DNA of 8,114 nt from Thermoanaerobaculia bacterium (GTDB taxonomy: Bacteria; Acidobacteriota; Thermoanaerobaculia; UBA5066): NCBI GenBank assembly GCA_023717585.1, contig JAMQPJ010000151.1, positions 1 through 8,114 on the forward strand, written 5' to 3'. Of the stretch, positions 1 to 5,925 are shown piece by piece. Numbering within the stretch: the first letter of the stretch is position 1; the number at the start of each line of letters is the position of its first letter. Below the pieces are notes generated by a model that saw only the letters and a program-made list of their open reading frames with translations, had not been told where the DNA came from and did no database searches. A program made the translations under genes and the position numbers.

Positions 1-1
1 C

Positions 2-820
2 TGCGAGGGCGGGTCGACGACGTTCGACCTCCTTGCCGCGGACGACGCGGGCACCTGGCCCGCGCGGCTGGGGACGCTGCTGCGCCCGGCCGCGGACGTC
101 GTGAACGGAGGTTTTCCCGGCTGGACGAGCCTCGAGAGCCTGGTGTCTCTCGCGACGCGGGATCTCGATCTCGAGCCCGACCTCGTCGTCGTGTTCTCGG
201 GCGTGAACGACCTGCAGCCCGCCGGGCACGTTCCGTTCGCGTCCGACTACAGCGCGGGGCACGCGGAGATTCTTCCGAGAGTCACGGGCGTCGCCCCCGT
301 GCCGGTGCGTTTCGTGTCCCGCCTCGTGTTCGTGGAATGGCTGCGGGGCCGCCTGAAGCCGCGCCCGGAGCCGGCGACGGCCGAGGGGTACGCGCCCTCG
401 TACGAATGGAAGGGCGGGCCGAAGCGCGACGACATCCCGGCGGAAGCCGTGGCCGTCTACGAGCGCAACCTGCGTTCCACGATCGCCATCGCGGCCTCAC
501 GCGGCGCCCGGACCTTGCTCGTGGCCCAGACGGCCCGCCTCCGCGCGGGGCAGGAGGCCACGGATCGCGCGTGGCTCGAAGGGTGGACGCCCGGCCTCAC
601 GCCGGCGGGCTATCTCGCGGGCCTCGCGCGCTACAACGCGGTCGCGAGAAAGCTCGGTGACGAAGGAATCGCTCTCTTCTTCGATCCGTTCACAGGCGAG
701 GCGTTCGGGGATGCGCACTTCCAGGATCCGGTTCATTTCTCGGCCGCGGGCTCGACGCTCTTCGCGAAGACCCTGGCTGCCTGGGTGGACGCGCCCGGCG
801 GCCCGCGCGGATCGCGCTGA
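2..820 (+). CDS. SGNH/GDSL-family hydrolase, 5'-truncated by the window edge
   Basis: The frame is open from the left edge to TGA at 818-820 (272 visible residues), so the true start lies upstream; the GTG at 101 is internal. All SGNH blocks are visible, counting from the first visible codon: block I GGSTTF with the candidate nucleophile Ser5; block II around VVNGGFPGWTS (Gly36/Gly37); block III GVND with Asn70; block V DPVH with Asp242 and His245. Family knowledge: these residues make a Ser-Asp-His triad plus Gly/Asn oxyanion hole in esterases, lipases, thioesterases and carbohydrate acetyl-esterases. The N-terminus is missing, so I cannot tell whether there is a signal peptide or membrane anchor. 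The substrate cannot be read from the sequence. The gene precedes dxs by 46 bases on the same strand, but dxs seems to have its own promoter, so a functional link is not implied. The fold assignment is firm, the specificity unknown. Confidence 0.85.
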   Translation, partial: CEGGSTTFDLLAADDAGTWPARLGTLLRPAADVVNGGFPGWTSLESLVSLATRDLDLEPDLVVVFSGVNDLQPAGHVPFASDYSAGHAEILPRVTGVAPVPVRFVSRLVFVEWLRGRLKPRPEPATAEGYAPSYEWKGGPKRDDIPAEAVAVYERNLRSTIAIAASRGARTLLVAQTARLRAGQEATDRAWLEGWTPGLTPAGYLAGLARYNAVARKLGDEGIALFFDPFTGEAFGDAHFQDPVHFSAAGSTLFAKTLAAWVDAPGGPRGSR

Positions 821-845
821 GCGCGACTCGACGCCCCGGTAGAAT
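817..845 (+). promoter_or_regulatory. Candidate sigma-70-type promoter for dxs
   Basis: TAGAAT at 840-845 differs from the TATAAT -10 consensus at one position. A weak -35 match, CTGAGC (3 of 6), lies at 817-822 with a 17-base spacer and overlaps the stop codon of the upstream hydrolase. Transcription would begin near 852, giving a leader of about 15 bases that carries the Shine-Dalgarno-like GGGAGA at 853-858, eight bases before the dxs ATG. The call rests mainly on an AT-rich box standing out in GC-rich DNA at a sensible distance; the -35 is poor. Confidence 0.4.
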
Positions 846-855
846 CGGCACCGGG
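835..855. repeat. 6-bp inverted repeat bracketing the dxs -10 box
   Basis: CCCGGT at 835-840 and ACCGGG at 850-855 are perfect reverse complements separated by nine bases. The arms bracket the TAGAAT box (its first T is the last base of the left arm), and the right arm overlaps the GGGAGA ribosome-binding site. It could be an operator. If transcription starts further upstream it could instead be a small RNA hairpin that hides the ribosome-binding site. A six-base repeat in DNA this GC-rich can also arise by chance. Confidence 0.35.
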
Positions 856-866
856 AGAACCCGCAC

Positions 867-2792
867 ATGAGCCCCTCGCCCCGTCCCACGCCCCTCCTCG
901 ACAAGGTGAACTGGCCGCGCGACCTGCGGACGCTGACCCCGGAGCAGCTGCCGCTCCTGGCGACCGAGCTCCGCACGTTCGTCATCGACACAGTGGCCAA
1001 AACGGGAGGGCACTTCGCGTCCGGCCTCGGCGCGGTGGAGCTGACCATCGCGCTCCACTACGTGTTCGACACGCCGAAGGACCTCCTCGTCTGGGACGTG
1101 GGCCACCAGACCTATCCGCACAAGGTCCTCACCGGCCGCCGCGACCGGCTCAAGACGATCCGGCAGGCGGGCGGGCTCTCGGGCTTCACGAACCGCGCGG
1201 AGTCGGAATACGACGTGTTCGGAGCCGCGCACGCGTCGACAGCGATCTCCGCGGCCCTCGGAATGGCGATTGCCCGGGACCTTCGGGGAGAGAAGAACGA
1301 AATCGTCGCGATCGTGGGCGACGGCGGCCTCACGGGCGGCGTGGCGATGGAGGGCCTGAACCAGGCCGGCTACCTCAAGAGCAAGCTCCTCGTGATCCTG
1401 AACGACAACGACATGTCGATCTCGCCGAACGTCGGCGCCATGTCGGGCTACCTCCTCCGTATCGCGCGCGGGCAGATCTACCAGCGCGTGCGCGAGGACG
1501 TCGCGCACATCTTGAGGAAGCTCCCGGCGGGACAGAAGCTCGCGGGCCTGGCCGAGTCGCTGGAAGACGGCGTGAAGAAGGTGCTCGTTCCCGGCACGCT
1601 CTTCGAGGAGCTGGGCTTCCGGTACATCGGCCCGATCGACGGACACAACCTGCCGGTTCTGCTCCGGACGCTCCGGGAGACCAGGCAGATGGAGGGGCCG
1701 GTGCTCCTGCACGTCCGCACGACGAAGGGGAAGGGTTACCAGCTGGCCGAGGACGATCCCGTCTACTGGCATGGTCCGGCGCCGTTCCAGGTGGAGACGG
1801 GCGAGATCGCGAAGAAGTCGGCGCCCCCGAGTTACACGGCCGTCTTCGCGGACGCGCTCTCGGAGGTCGCCGCGAAAAACCCGCGCGTCGTCGGCGTCAC
1901 GGCCGCGATGTCGGAGGGGACGGGGGTCGACCGTTTCGCGAAGAGATTCCCGGAACGCGCATTCGACGTGGGGATCTGCGAGCAGCACGCGGTGCTCTTC
2001 GCCGCCGGTCTCGCGACGCAGGGCTTCCGCCCCGTGTGCGCGATCTACTCGACGTTCCTCCAGCGGGCGTACGACCAGATCATGCACGACGTCTGCCTCA
2101 TGGACCTGCCGGTTGTCTTCGCGCTGGACCGCGCGGGAGTCGTGGGCGCGGATGGGCCGACCCACCATGGCGTCTTCGACCTGACGTATCTCCGGGTCTT
2201 TCCGAACATGCAGGTCTGTGCGCCGAAGGACGAGAACGAGCTCCGGCGCCTCGTCGCGACGGCGCTGGCCTCCGACCATCCGACGGCCATCCGCTACCCG
2301 CGCGGCGCGGGTTACGGCGTGGCGATGGACCCCGAGCTCAAACCGCTGCCGGTGGGAAAGGGCGAAGTGCTGCGCGTCGGCAAGGACGGCGTCGTATTCG
2401 CGATCGGCGATCCCGTAATGCCCGCGCTGAAGGCGGCCGAACGGCTCGCGAAGGAAGGCGGTCCGTCGCTCACCGTCGTGAACGCGCGGTGGGTGAAGCC
2501 CTTCGACAAGGAGCTGCTCGCGCAGTTCGTGAAGCCGGGGACGAAGGTCCTGACGGCCGAGGAGAACCAGCTCGCCGGCGGCTTCGGCTCGGCGGTCGTC
2601 GAGGCGCTCGAGGAGATCGGAGTCGGCGCGGACGTGCGCCGCCTCGGCATCCCCGACCGATTCGTCCCGCACGCGACGCAGGCCGAGCAGCGCCGCGCGC
2701 TCGGCCTCGACGAGGACGGCCTCGTGTCGTCCTTCCGGGACCACCTCGCTCCGAAGGGCGCCCTCGTCTCCCTCGCGACGCGGTCGGCCTAA
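867..2792 (+). CDS. dxs: 1-deoxy-D-xylulose-5-phosphate synthase (DXS)
   Basis: A cytosolic thiamine-diphosphate enzyme that condenses pyruvate and glyceraldehyde 3-phosphate to 1-deoxyxylulose 5-phosphate, the entry step of the MEP isoprenoid pathway. At 641 residues it is the normal family length. The TPP/Mg motif is GDG at 151-153 with Asp152, then Asn181 and Met183 in NDNDMSIS, the same numbering as I recall for E. coli DXS. Other family residues are present: His49 (TGGH), Glu372 (EQHAV, cofactor-activating glutamate), Arg400 (LQR), Arg422 (DRAG), Asp429 (GADGPTHHG) and Arg479 (YPRG). Domain order is TPP-binding, pyrimidine-binding (about 320-485) and C-terminal transketolase domain. ATG 867 is chosen because GGGAGA (853-858) sits eight bases upstream and the protein then begins just before the usual LDKVNWPRDL segment. 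One small departure is GDPVMPA at 514-520, where many homologues have GTMV-like residues. TAA at 2790-2792 overlaps the stop of the convergent transporter gene. Confidence 0.97.
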   Translation: MSPSPRPTPLLDKVNWPRDLRTLTPEQLPLLATELRTFVIDTVAKTGGHFASGLGAVELTIALHYVFDTPKDLLVWDVGHQTYPHKVLTGRRDRLKTIRQAGGLSGFTNRAESEYDVFGAAHASTAISAALGMAIARDLRGEKNEIVAIVGDGGLTGGVAMEGLNQAGYLKSKLLVILNDNDMSISPNVGAMSGYLLRIARGQIYQRVREDVAHILRKLPAGQKLAGLAESLEDGVKKVLVPGTLFEELGFRYIGPIDGHNLPVLLRTLRETRQMEGPVLLHVRTTKGKGYQLAEDDPVYWHGPAPFQVETGEIAKKSAPPSYTAVFADALSEVAAKNPRVVGVTAAMSEGTGVDRFAKRFPERAFDVGICEQHAVLFAAGLATQGFRPVCAIYSTFLQRAYDQIMHDVCLMDLPVVFALDRAGVVGADGPTHHGVFDLTYLRVFPNMQVCAPKDENELRRLVATALASDHPTAIRYPRGAGYGVAMDPELKPLPVGKGEVLRVGKDGVVFAIGDPVMPALKAAERLAKEGGPSLTVVNARWVKPFDKELLAQFVKPGTKVLTAEENQLAGGFGSAVVEALEEIGVGADVRRLGIPDRFVPHATQAEQRRALGLDEDGLVSSFRDHLAPKGALVSLATRSA

Positions 2793-3733
2793 GGGCGCTG
2801 GCCGCCACGCCTGTCGAGTCCCCGGTCGTCCCACGAAGCCGGGTCCTCGAGAGGTTCGAGGTGGGTCAGGACGCTGCTGCCGGGCAGGGCTTCGGCCACG
2901 CCGCGCTCGATCTCTTCACAGACATCGTGCCCGCGTTTGACGGGCCAGGCGCCCGGCACGAGGACGTGCATCTGGATGAAACGGCGCGGGCCGGCCGCGC
3001 GCGTGCGGATGCCGTGGATGACGACGCCGCGGGCGTGAAAACGCTCGAGGAGGCCCGCGAGGGCGGCCTGGTCGGTGTCCGCGATCGCCTTGTCGAGAAG
3101 GCCGTGGCTGGTCTCCTGCAGGAGACGAACGCCTGTCCAGACGATGTTCGCGGCGACGAGGAGGGCGACGACGGGGTCGAGGACGAGCCAGCCCGTCGCC
3201 TTCACGAGAAGGACGCCCACGAGGACGCCAGCGGACGTCCAGACGTCCGTGAAGAGGTGCTGGGCGTCCGCTTTGAGCGTGATGGAGCGCAGGCGCTTCC
3301 CGGCGCGGAGAAGGACGACGGCCACGCCGCCGTTGATCGTGGACGCGAGCACCGAGATCCCGAGGCCGAGCCCCACGTTTTCGATCGGCTGGAGGTTCCT
3401 GAGGCGCTCGACGCCCGCGACCGCGATCGCAGCTGCCGCCCCGAGGATCATCATTCCTTCGAAGCCGCTCGAAAGGTATTCGGCCTTCGTCTGGCCGAAA
3501 GAATAAGTGGCGTCGGCGGGCTTGCTCGCGCGCCAAAGGGCCCAGAGCGCGACGAGCGCCGCGAGGAGATTCACGCCGGACTCGGCCGCGTCGGACAGGA
3601 GCCCGACCGAACCGGTGAGTCTCCACGCGTAGACCTTCAGGCCGATCGTGGCGACCGCGGCCGCGATCGAGATTCCTGCGTAGAACGTCGCGGCACGATC
3701 CGCCATCGCCCCCGAGGTTGAGAGGCGGTACAT
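2789..3733 (-). CDS. Cation diffusion facilitator (CDF) family metal transporter
   Basis: Inner-membrane divalent-cation/proton antiporter of the cation-efflux family. From ATG 3733 it is 314 residues; Met10 (3704-3706) is an equally credible start because the GAGGGG before the first ATG touches it with no spacer. Six hydrophobic segments lie near 17-37, 43-66, 89-108, 120-143, 164-180 and 182-203, followed by a cytosolic metallochaperone-like domain. Aligned by spacing with E. coli FieF/YiiP: transport site A is Glu51 and Asn55 in TM2 (FieF Asp, Asp) with His159 and Asp163 in TM5 (HLFTD). Loop site B keeps Asp74 but has Tyr77 and Gln81 where FieF has histidines. C-terminal site C keeps His240, His256, His269 and His291, with Glu293 in place of Asp. 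Metal specificity (Zn, Mn, Fe, Co, Ni) cannot be called. It is divergent from the dehydrogenase genes and convergent with dxs, sharing four bases with the dxs 3' end. Confidence 0.93.
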   Translation of the reverse strand: MYRLSTSGAMADRAATFYAGISIAAAVATIGLKVYAWRLTGSVGLLSDAAESGVNLLAALVALWALWRASKPADATYSFGQTKAEYLSSGFEGMMILGAAAAIAVAGVERLRNLQPIENVGLGLGISVLASTINGGVAVVLLRAGKRLRSITLKADAQHLFTDVWTSAGVLVGVLLVKATGWLVLDPVVALLVAANIVWTGVRLLQETSHGLLDKAIADTDQAALAGLLERFHARGVVIHGIRTRAAGPRRFIQMHVLVPGAWPVKRGHDVCEEIERGVAEALPGSSVLTHLEPLEDPASWDDRGLDRRGGQRP

Positions 3734-3751
3734 CCCCTCGTCAAGCGGGAG

Positions 3752-3759
3752 GATGCATC
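3752..3759. repeat. 8-bp palindrome in the divergent gap
   Basis: GATGCATC reads the same on both strands and lies near the middle of the 48-base gap between the divergent transporter gene and the first dehydrogenase gene. A shared operator would be expected there, but one half-site palindrome of this length in 48 bases is well within chance. Apart from this and the TAGGCT box, I see nothing else in the gap. Confidence 0.2.
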
Positions 3760-3769
3760 AGCGTCCTGC

Positions 3770-3775
3770 TAGGCT
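3770..3775 (+). promoter_or_regulatory. TANNNT -10-like box for a possibly leaderless dehydrogenase transcript
   Basis: TAGGCT ends exactly six bases before the GTG start at 3782, the geometry of a -10 element at -12 to -7 with transcription starting on the first base of the start codon. The G-run CGGGGG between box and GTG leaves no normal Shine-Dalgarno spacing, which fits a leaderless message. No recognisable -35 is present (GGGAGG at 3747-3752 is in that position). The TAG of the box is also an in-frame stop that prevents any start further upstream. Confidence 0.3.
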
Positions 3776-3781
3776 CGGGGG

Positions 3782-4912
3782 GTGCGTGCGCTCGTGTGCG
3801 ACGGGCCGGAGCGGGTCGCGCTCCGGGAGGTCGCGACCCCGGAACCGGGGCCGGGCGAGGTCCTCGTCCGCGTGACCGTCGCGCTCACGTGTGCGACAGA
3901 TTTCAAGCTCCTGAGGCGGGGCCATCCGAAGTTCCCGTTCCCTCTGACGCTCGGCCACGAGTTCGCGGGCGCCGTCGAGAGCGCGGGAGAGGGCGCCGGA
4001 TTCCAGGCCGGAGACCGCGTCACGTCCTCTGTCTCGGGCCCATGCGGCGTGTGCACGGAGTGCCGGGCGGGCCGCGAGAACCTCTGCGACACGGCGTTCG
4101 AGAGGCCGCTCTTCGGCGCGTTCGCCGACTTTCTCCTCGTGCCGAGGCGCATCGTGAAAAACGGACTCCGGAGGATTCCGCAAGGGCTGGCAGACGAGGC
4201 GGCAGCGCTGCTGGATCCGCTGGCGAGCGTCGTCCACGGGCTTGGCAGAGTTAAGACGGCGGTTGACGGCGGCGTTCTGATCGTGGGCACCGGCCCGATA
4301 GCGGCGATGCTGTTTTTTCTTTTGAGGGGGAAAGAAGAAGAAAGAGAAAGGGACAAGATCGGCGGCGTACGCCGGGTCGTCGTGGCTGGAAGGCGGGAAA
4401 CGAGATTCGGATTCTTCTTAGAAAGGGGTGCGAGCGTCGCGTGCATCGCACCGTCGTCGCGCGAAACGGAAGCCGGCGCGGCGGCTCTTCCCCTCTTCAC
4501 CTTCAAAGAAAACCCACCGTTACCAGAACGCGCCGATGACAGGCGCGGAGAGGGAGCAAGAAATCCCCGGTCCCGGTCTTTTCCTCTCGTCATCGACACG
4601 ACCGGCGATCCCGGCGTGATCTCCGCGCTGCCGGCGCTCGCCGCGGACGGGGGGACGGTGCTCCTCTTCGCTGGGCTGCCCTCCGGGGCCGGCGTCTCCC
4701 TCGACGCGCACGCGGTCCACTACCGCGAGGTCTCGATCGTGGGCTCGTTCCACTACACGCCCCGGGAAGCGGACGAGGCCCTCGCGCTCCTCTCGCGCGG
4801 CGCGGTCCCGGCCGCGGAGATGGTCTCCGCGCATCGCCCCCTCGCCGACTGGCGGGCCGCGTTCGATCTCGCCCGGAGCGGCACGGCGATGAAGGTTGGG
4901 CTCGTCCCATGA
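3782..4912 (+). CDS. Zinc-dependent medium-chain dehydrogenase (COG1063/Tdh-like), first of a pair
   Basis: An MDR-superfamily oxidoreductase that would oxidise an alcohol or polyol with NAD(P)+; the substrate is unknown. GTG 3782 is the first possible start, since an in-frame TAG lies at 3770-3772, and it gives the family-typical MRALVCDGP opening. Catalytic zinc ligands: Cys37, His59-Glu60 and Asp145 (LLDPLA, Asp where Glu is usual). Structural zinc ligands: Cys88, Cys91, Cys94, Cys102. The Rossmann motif is GTGPIA (169-174). Strand 2 ends AGRRETR (202-208), with Gly-Arg-Arg instead of an acidic residue, which suggests NADP(H). At 376 residues it is about 30-40 longer than usual. The excess lies in two charged insertions: KEEERERDKI (184-193), encoded by AT-rich codons, and roughly 225-267, where the normal part of the nucleotide domain is replaced by a Pro/Arg/Glu-rich linker. 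The frame stays open and the C-terminal half resumes normally at VIDTTGDPG. Its stop overlaps the next start as ATGA. Confidence 0.88.
   Translation: MRALVCDGPERVALREVATPEPGPGEVLVRVTVALTCATDFKLLRRGHPKFPFPLTLGHEFAGAVESAGEGAGFQAGDRVTSSVSGPCGVCTECRAGRENLCDTAFERPLFGAFADFLLVPRRIVKNGLRRIPQGLADEAAALLDPLASVVHGLGRVKTAVDGGVLIVGTGPIAAMLFFLLRGKEEERERDKIGGVRRVVVAGRRETRFGFFLERGASVACIAPSSRETEAGAAALPLFTFKENPPLPERADDRRGEGARNPRSRSFPLVIDTTGDPGVISALPALAADGGTVLLFAGLPSGAGVSLDAHAVHYREVSIVGSFHYTPREADEALALLSRGAVPAAEMVSAHRPLADWRAAFDLARSGTAMKVGLVP
4313..4353 (+). repeat. Pyrimidine/purine asymmetric low-complexity tract inside the dehydrogenase gene
   Basis: An 11-base pyrimidine run (4313-4323) is followed directly by a 30-base purine run (4324-4353). 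GAAAGAAGAAGAAAG at 4330-4344 is a perfect mirror repeat, the kind of sequence able to form triplex DNA. TTCTTT (4317-4322) and AAAGAA (4331-4336) could also pair as a short hairpin. The block 4301-4360 has 27 G/C of 60 bases by my count, far below its surroundings. It encodes FFLLRG followed by the charged KEEERERD insertion. Confidence 0.8.
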
Positions 4913-5925
4913 AGGCGGTCCTCGTTCGCTCCCTCGACGACATCTCCATCGTGGAGATGGAGGCGCCCCGGCCGGGCCCCGGAGAGATCGTCGTCGCGAT
5001 GAAGGTGGTCGGCATCTGCGGCAGCGATACGACGCCCTGGTACGTCGCGACGAAGGCCCCGGTCGTCCTCGGACACGAACCGGCGGGCATCGTCGTGGAG
5101 ACGGGGGCGGGCGTCACGTCGTTTCACGCGGGCGACCGCGTCGTCGTCCACCATCACGCCGCGTGCGGCGTCTGCCGCTTTTGCCAGGCGGGCGAGGACG
5201 TGATGTGCGCGGAGTGGAAAAGGACGCGGCTTCACCCAGGCGGCCTCGCCGAGCGCGTGCGTGTCGAGGCGGCTGCGGTCGCCACGGACACGCTGCGTTT
5301 CCAGGACAGTCTCTCCTTCGAGGACGGCGCTCTCGTCGAGCCGGTCGCATGCGCCGTGAAGGCGGTGCGCCGCGCGCGCGTGGCCTCGGGGGACTCCGTC
5401 GCGGTGATCGGGCTCGGGTCGAACGGCATCCTGCTCGGTCTCGTCGCGAGGTCGGCGGGCGCAGCGACGCTCGTCGGCTGCGATCCCGATCCCGCGCGGA
5501 GAGCGCACGCCGTTCGACTGGGGTTCGATCAGGTGCTGGCGCCCGAAGAGGACCTTGCTGAGAAGGTGAAAAGGGGAGGCCGCTCGGGCACCGACGTCGT
5601 CTTCGTGTTGCCGACCGCAGAGGAGGCCGTTCTCTCTGCTCTCTCTGCGGCCGGCCCCGCCGGCCGCGTCGTCTTCTACTCACCCATCCCGCCCGGCAAG
5701 AAATGGACGATCGAGCCGCATCTGCCCTACCTGCGCGACCTTTCAATGCTCTTCTCTTATTCTTCCGGCGCCCGTGACATGCGCGAGGCGCTTTCGCTTC
5801 TGGCGCGCGGCGCGGTCCGCTCCGCCGACCTCGTGACGCACCGCGTGCCGCTCGAGCAGGCCGCCGAGGCTTTCGCGCTCGCGCGCCGGGGGGGCGACGT
5901 CCTGAAGGTCGTCGTGACCATCTGA
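4909..5925 (+). CDS. Zinc-dependent medium-chain dehydrogenase (COG1063/Tdh-like), second of a pair
   Basis: A second MDR oxidoreductase, 338 residues, normal length. Catalytic zinc ligands: Cys37 (GICGSD), His56-Glu57 (GHE) and Glu144 (LVEPVA). Structural zinc ligands: Cys86, Cys89, Cys92, Cys100. Three histidines in a row (81-83) sit just before the structural zinc loop, an unusual local feature. The Rossmann motif is GLGSNG (168-173), and strand 2 ends with Asp192 (GCDPDPARR), which favours NAD(H), unlike its neighbour. ATG 4909 overlaps the preceding TGA as ATGA, so translation is probably coupled and the two proteins made together. They are clearly different sequences, not a recent tandem duplication. 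Candidate substrates are polyols, sugar acids or amino-alcohols as in sorbitol or threonine dehydrogenases, but nothing here fixes one. The gene ends ACC ATC TGA, and the last C plus TGA form the apparent CTG start of tlyA. Confidence 0.9.
   Translation: MKAVLVRSLDDISIVEMEAPRPGPGEIVVAMKVVGICGSDTTPWYVATKAPVVLGHEPAGIVVETGAGVTSFHAGDRVVVHHHAACGVCRFCQAGEDVMCAEWKRTRLHPGGLAERVRVEAAAVATDTLRFQDSLSFEDGALVEPVACAVKAVRRARVASGDSVAVIGLGSNGILLGLVARSAGAATLVGCDPDPARRAHAVRLGFDQVLAPEEDLAEKVKRGGRSGTDVVFVLPTAEEAVLSALSAAGPAGRVVFYSPIPPGKKWTIEPHLPYLRDLSMLFSYSSGARDMREALSLLARGAVRSADLVTHRVPLEQAAEAFALARRGGDVLKVVVTI
5631..5667 (+). repeat. 9-bp tandem duplication abutting a perfect 9-bp GC hairpin, inside the second dehydrogenase gene
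   Basis: TCTCTCTGC occurs twice in tandem (5631-5639, 5640-5648) and encodes a repeated Leu-Ser-Ala. It runs directly into GCGGCCGGC (5647-5655), which pairs perfectly with GCCGGCCGC (5659-5667) around a CCC loop. A stem this stable could slow ribosomes or polymerase, or promote slippage that produced the duplication. No U-run follows, so it is not an intrinsic terminator. Confidence 0.75.
5922..5925 (+). other. CTGA stop/start overlap: non-canonical CTG initiation codon of tlyA
   Basis: CTG (5922-5924) and TGA (5923-5925) share two bases, arranged like the ATGA and GTGA overlaps at the neighbouring junctions. The nearest Shine-Dalgarno-like stretch, GAAGG at 5904-5908, is 13 bases away, longer than ideal, which favours coupled re-initiation over independent ribosome loading. 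The call rests on conservation of the encoded S4 N-terminus just downstream. Confidence 0.75.

Noticed and set aside
101..820. GTG 101 as the start of the SGNH hydrolase
   Set aside because: The same frame is open to the left edge and contains the essential block I GGSTTF motif upstream of 101.
690..2834. A very long reverse-strand open frame opposite dxs
   Set aside because: Its product is Arg/Glu/His-rich with no recognisable domain, and the other strand carries an intact, fully conserved dxs. Long antisense frames are expected in GC-rich coding DNA.
2036..3721. A forward open frame spanning the dxs 3' end and the whole transporter gene antisense
   Set aside because: It is low-complexity Arg/Gly/Pro sequence with no motif, and it overlaps two well-supported genes in the wrong frame or strand.
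4313..4353. Intrinsic terminator at the T-run/purine-run hairpin
   Set aside because: The T-run comes before the stem's second arm instead of after it, the pairing is AT-rich and weak, and it lies inside an open coding frame.
4301..4600. The first dehydrogenase as a frameshifted pseudogene
   Set aside because: The frame stays open throughout, both halves carry the conserved residues in one frame, and no other frame in this stretch restores a normal cofactor domain. Insertion is the simpler reading.
4769..4912. Possible regulatory gap or separate promoter before the second dehydrogenase
   Set aside because: The first dehydrogenase continues to TGA 4912 with normal family sequence, and no AT-rich box stands out near the ATG at 4909. 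Coupling through the ATGA overlap explains its expression.
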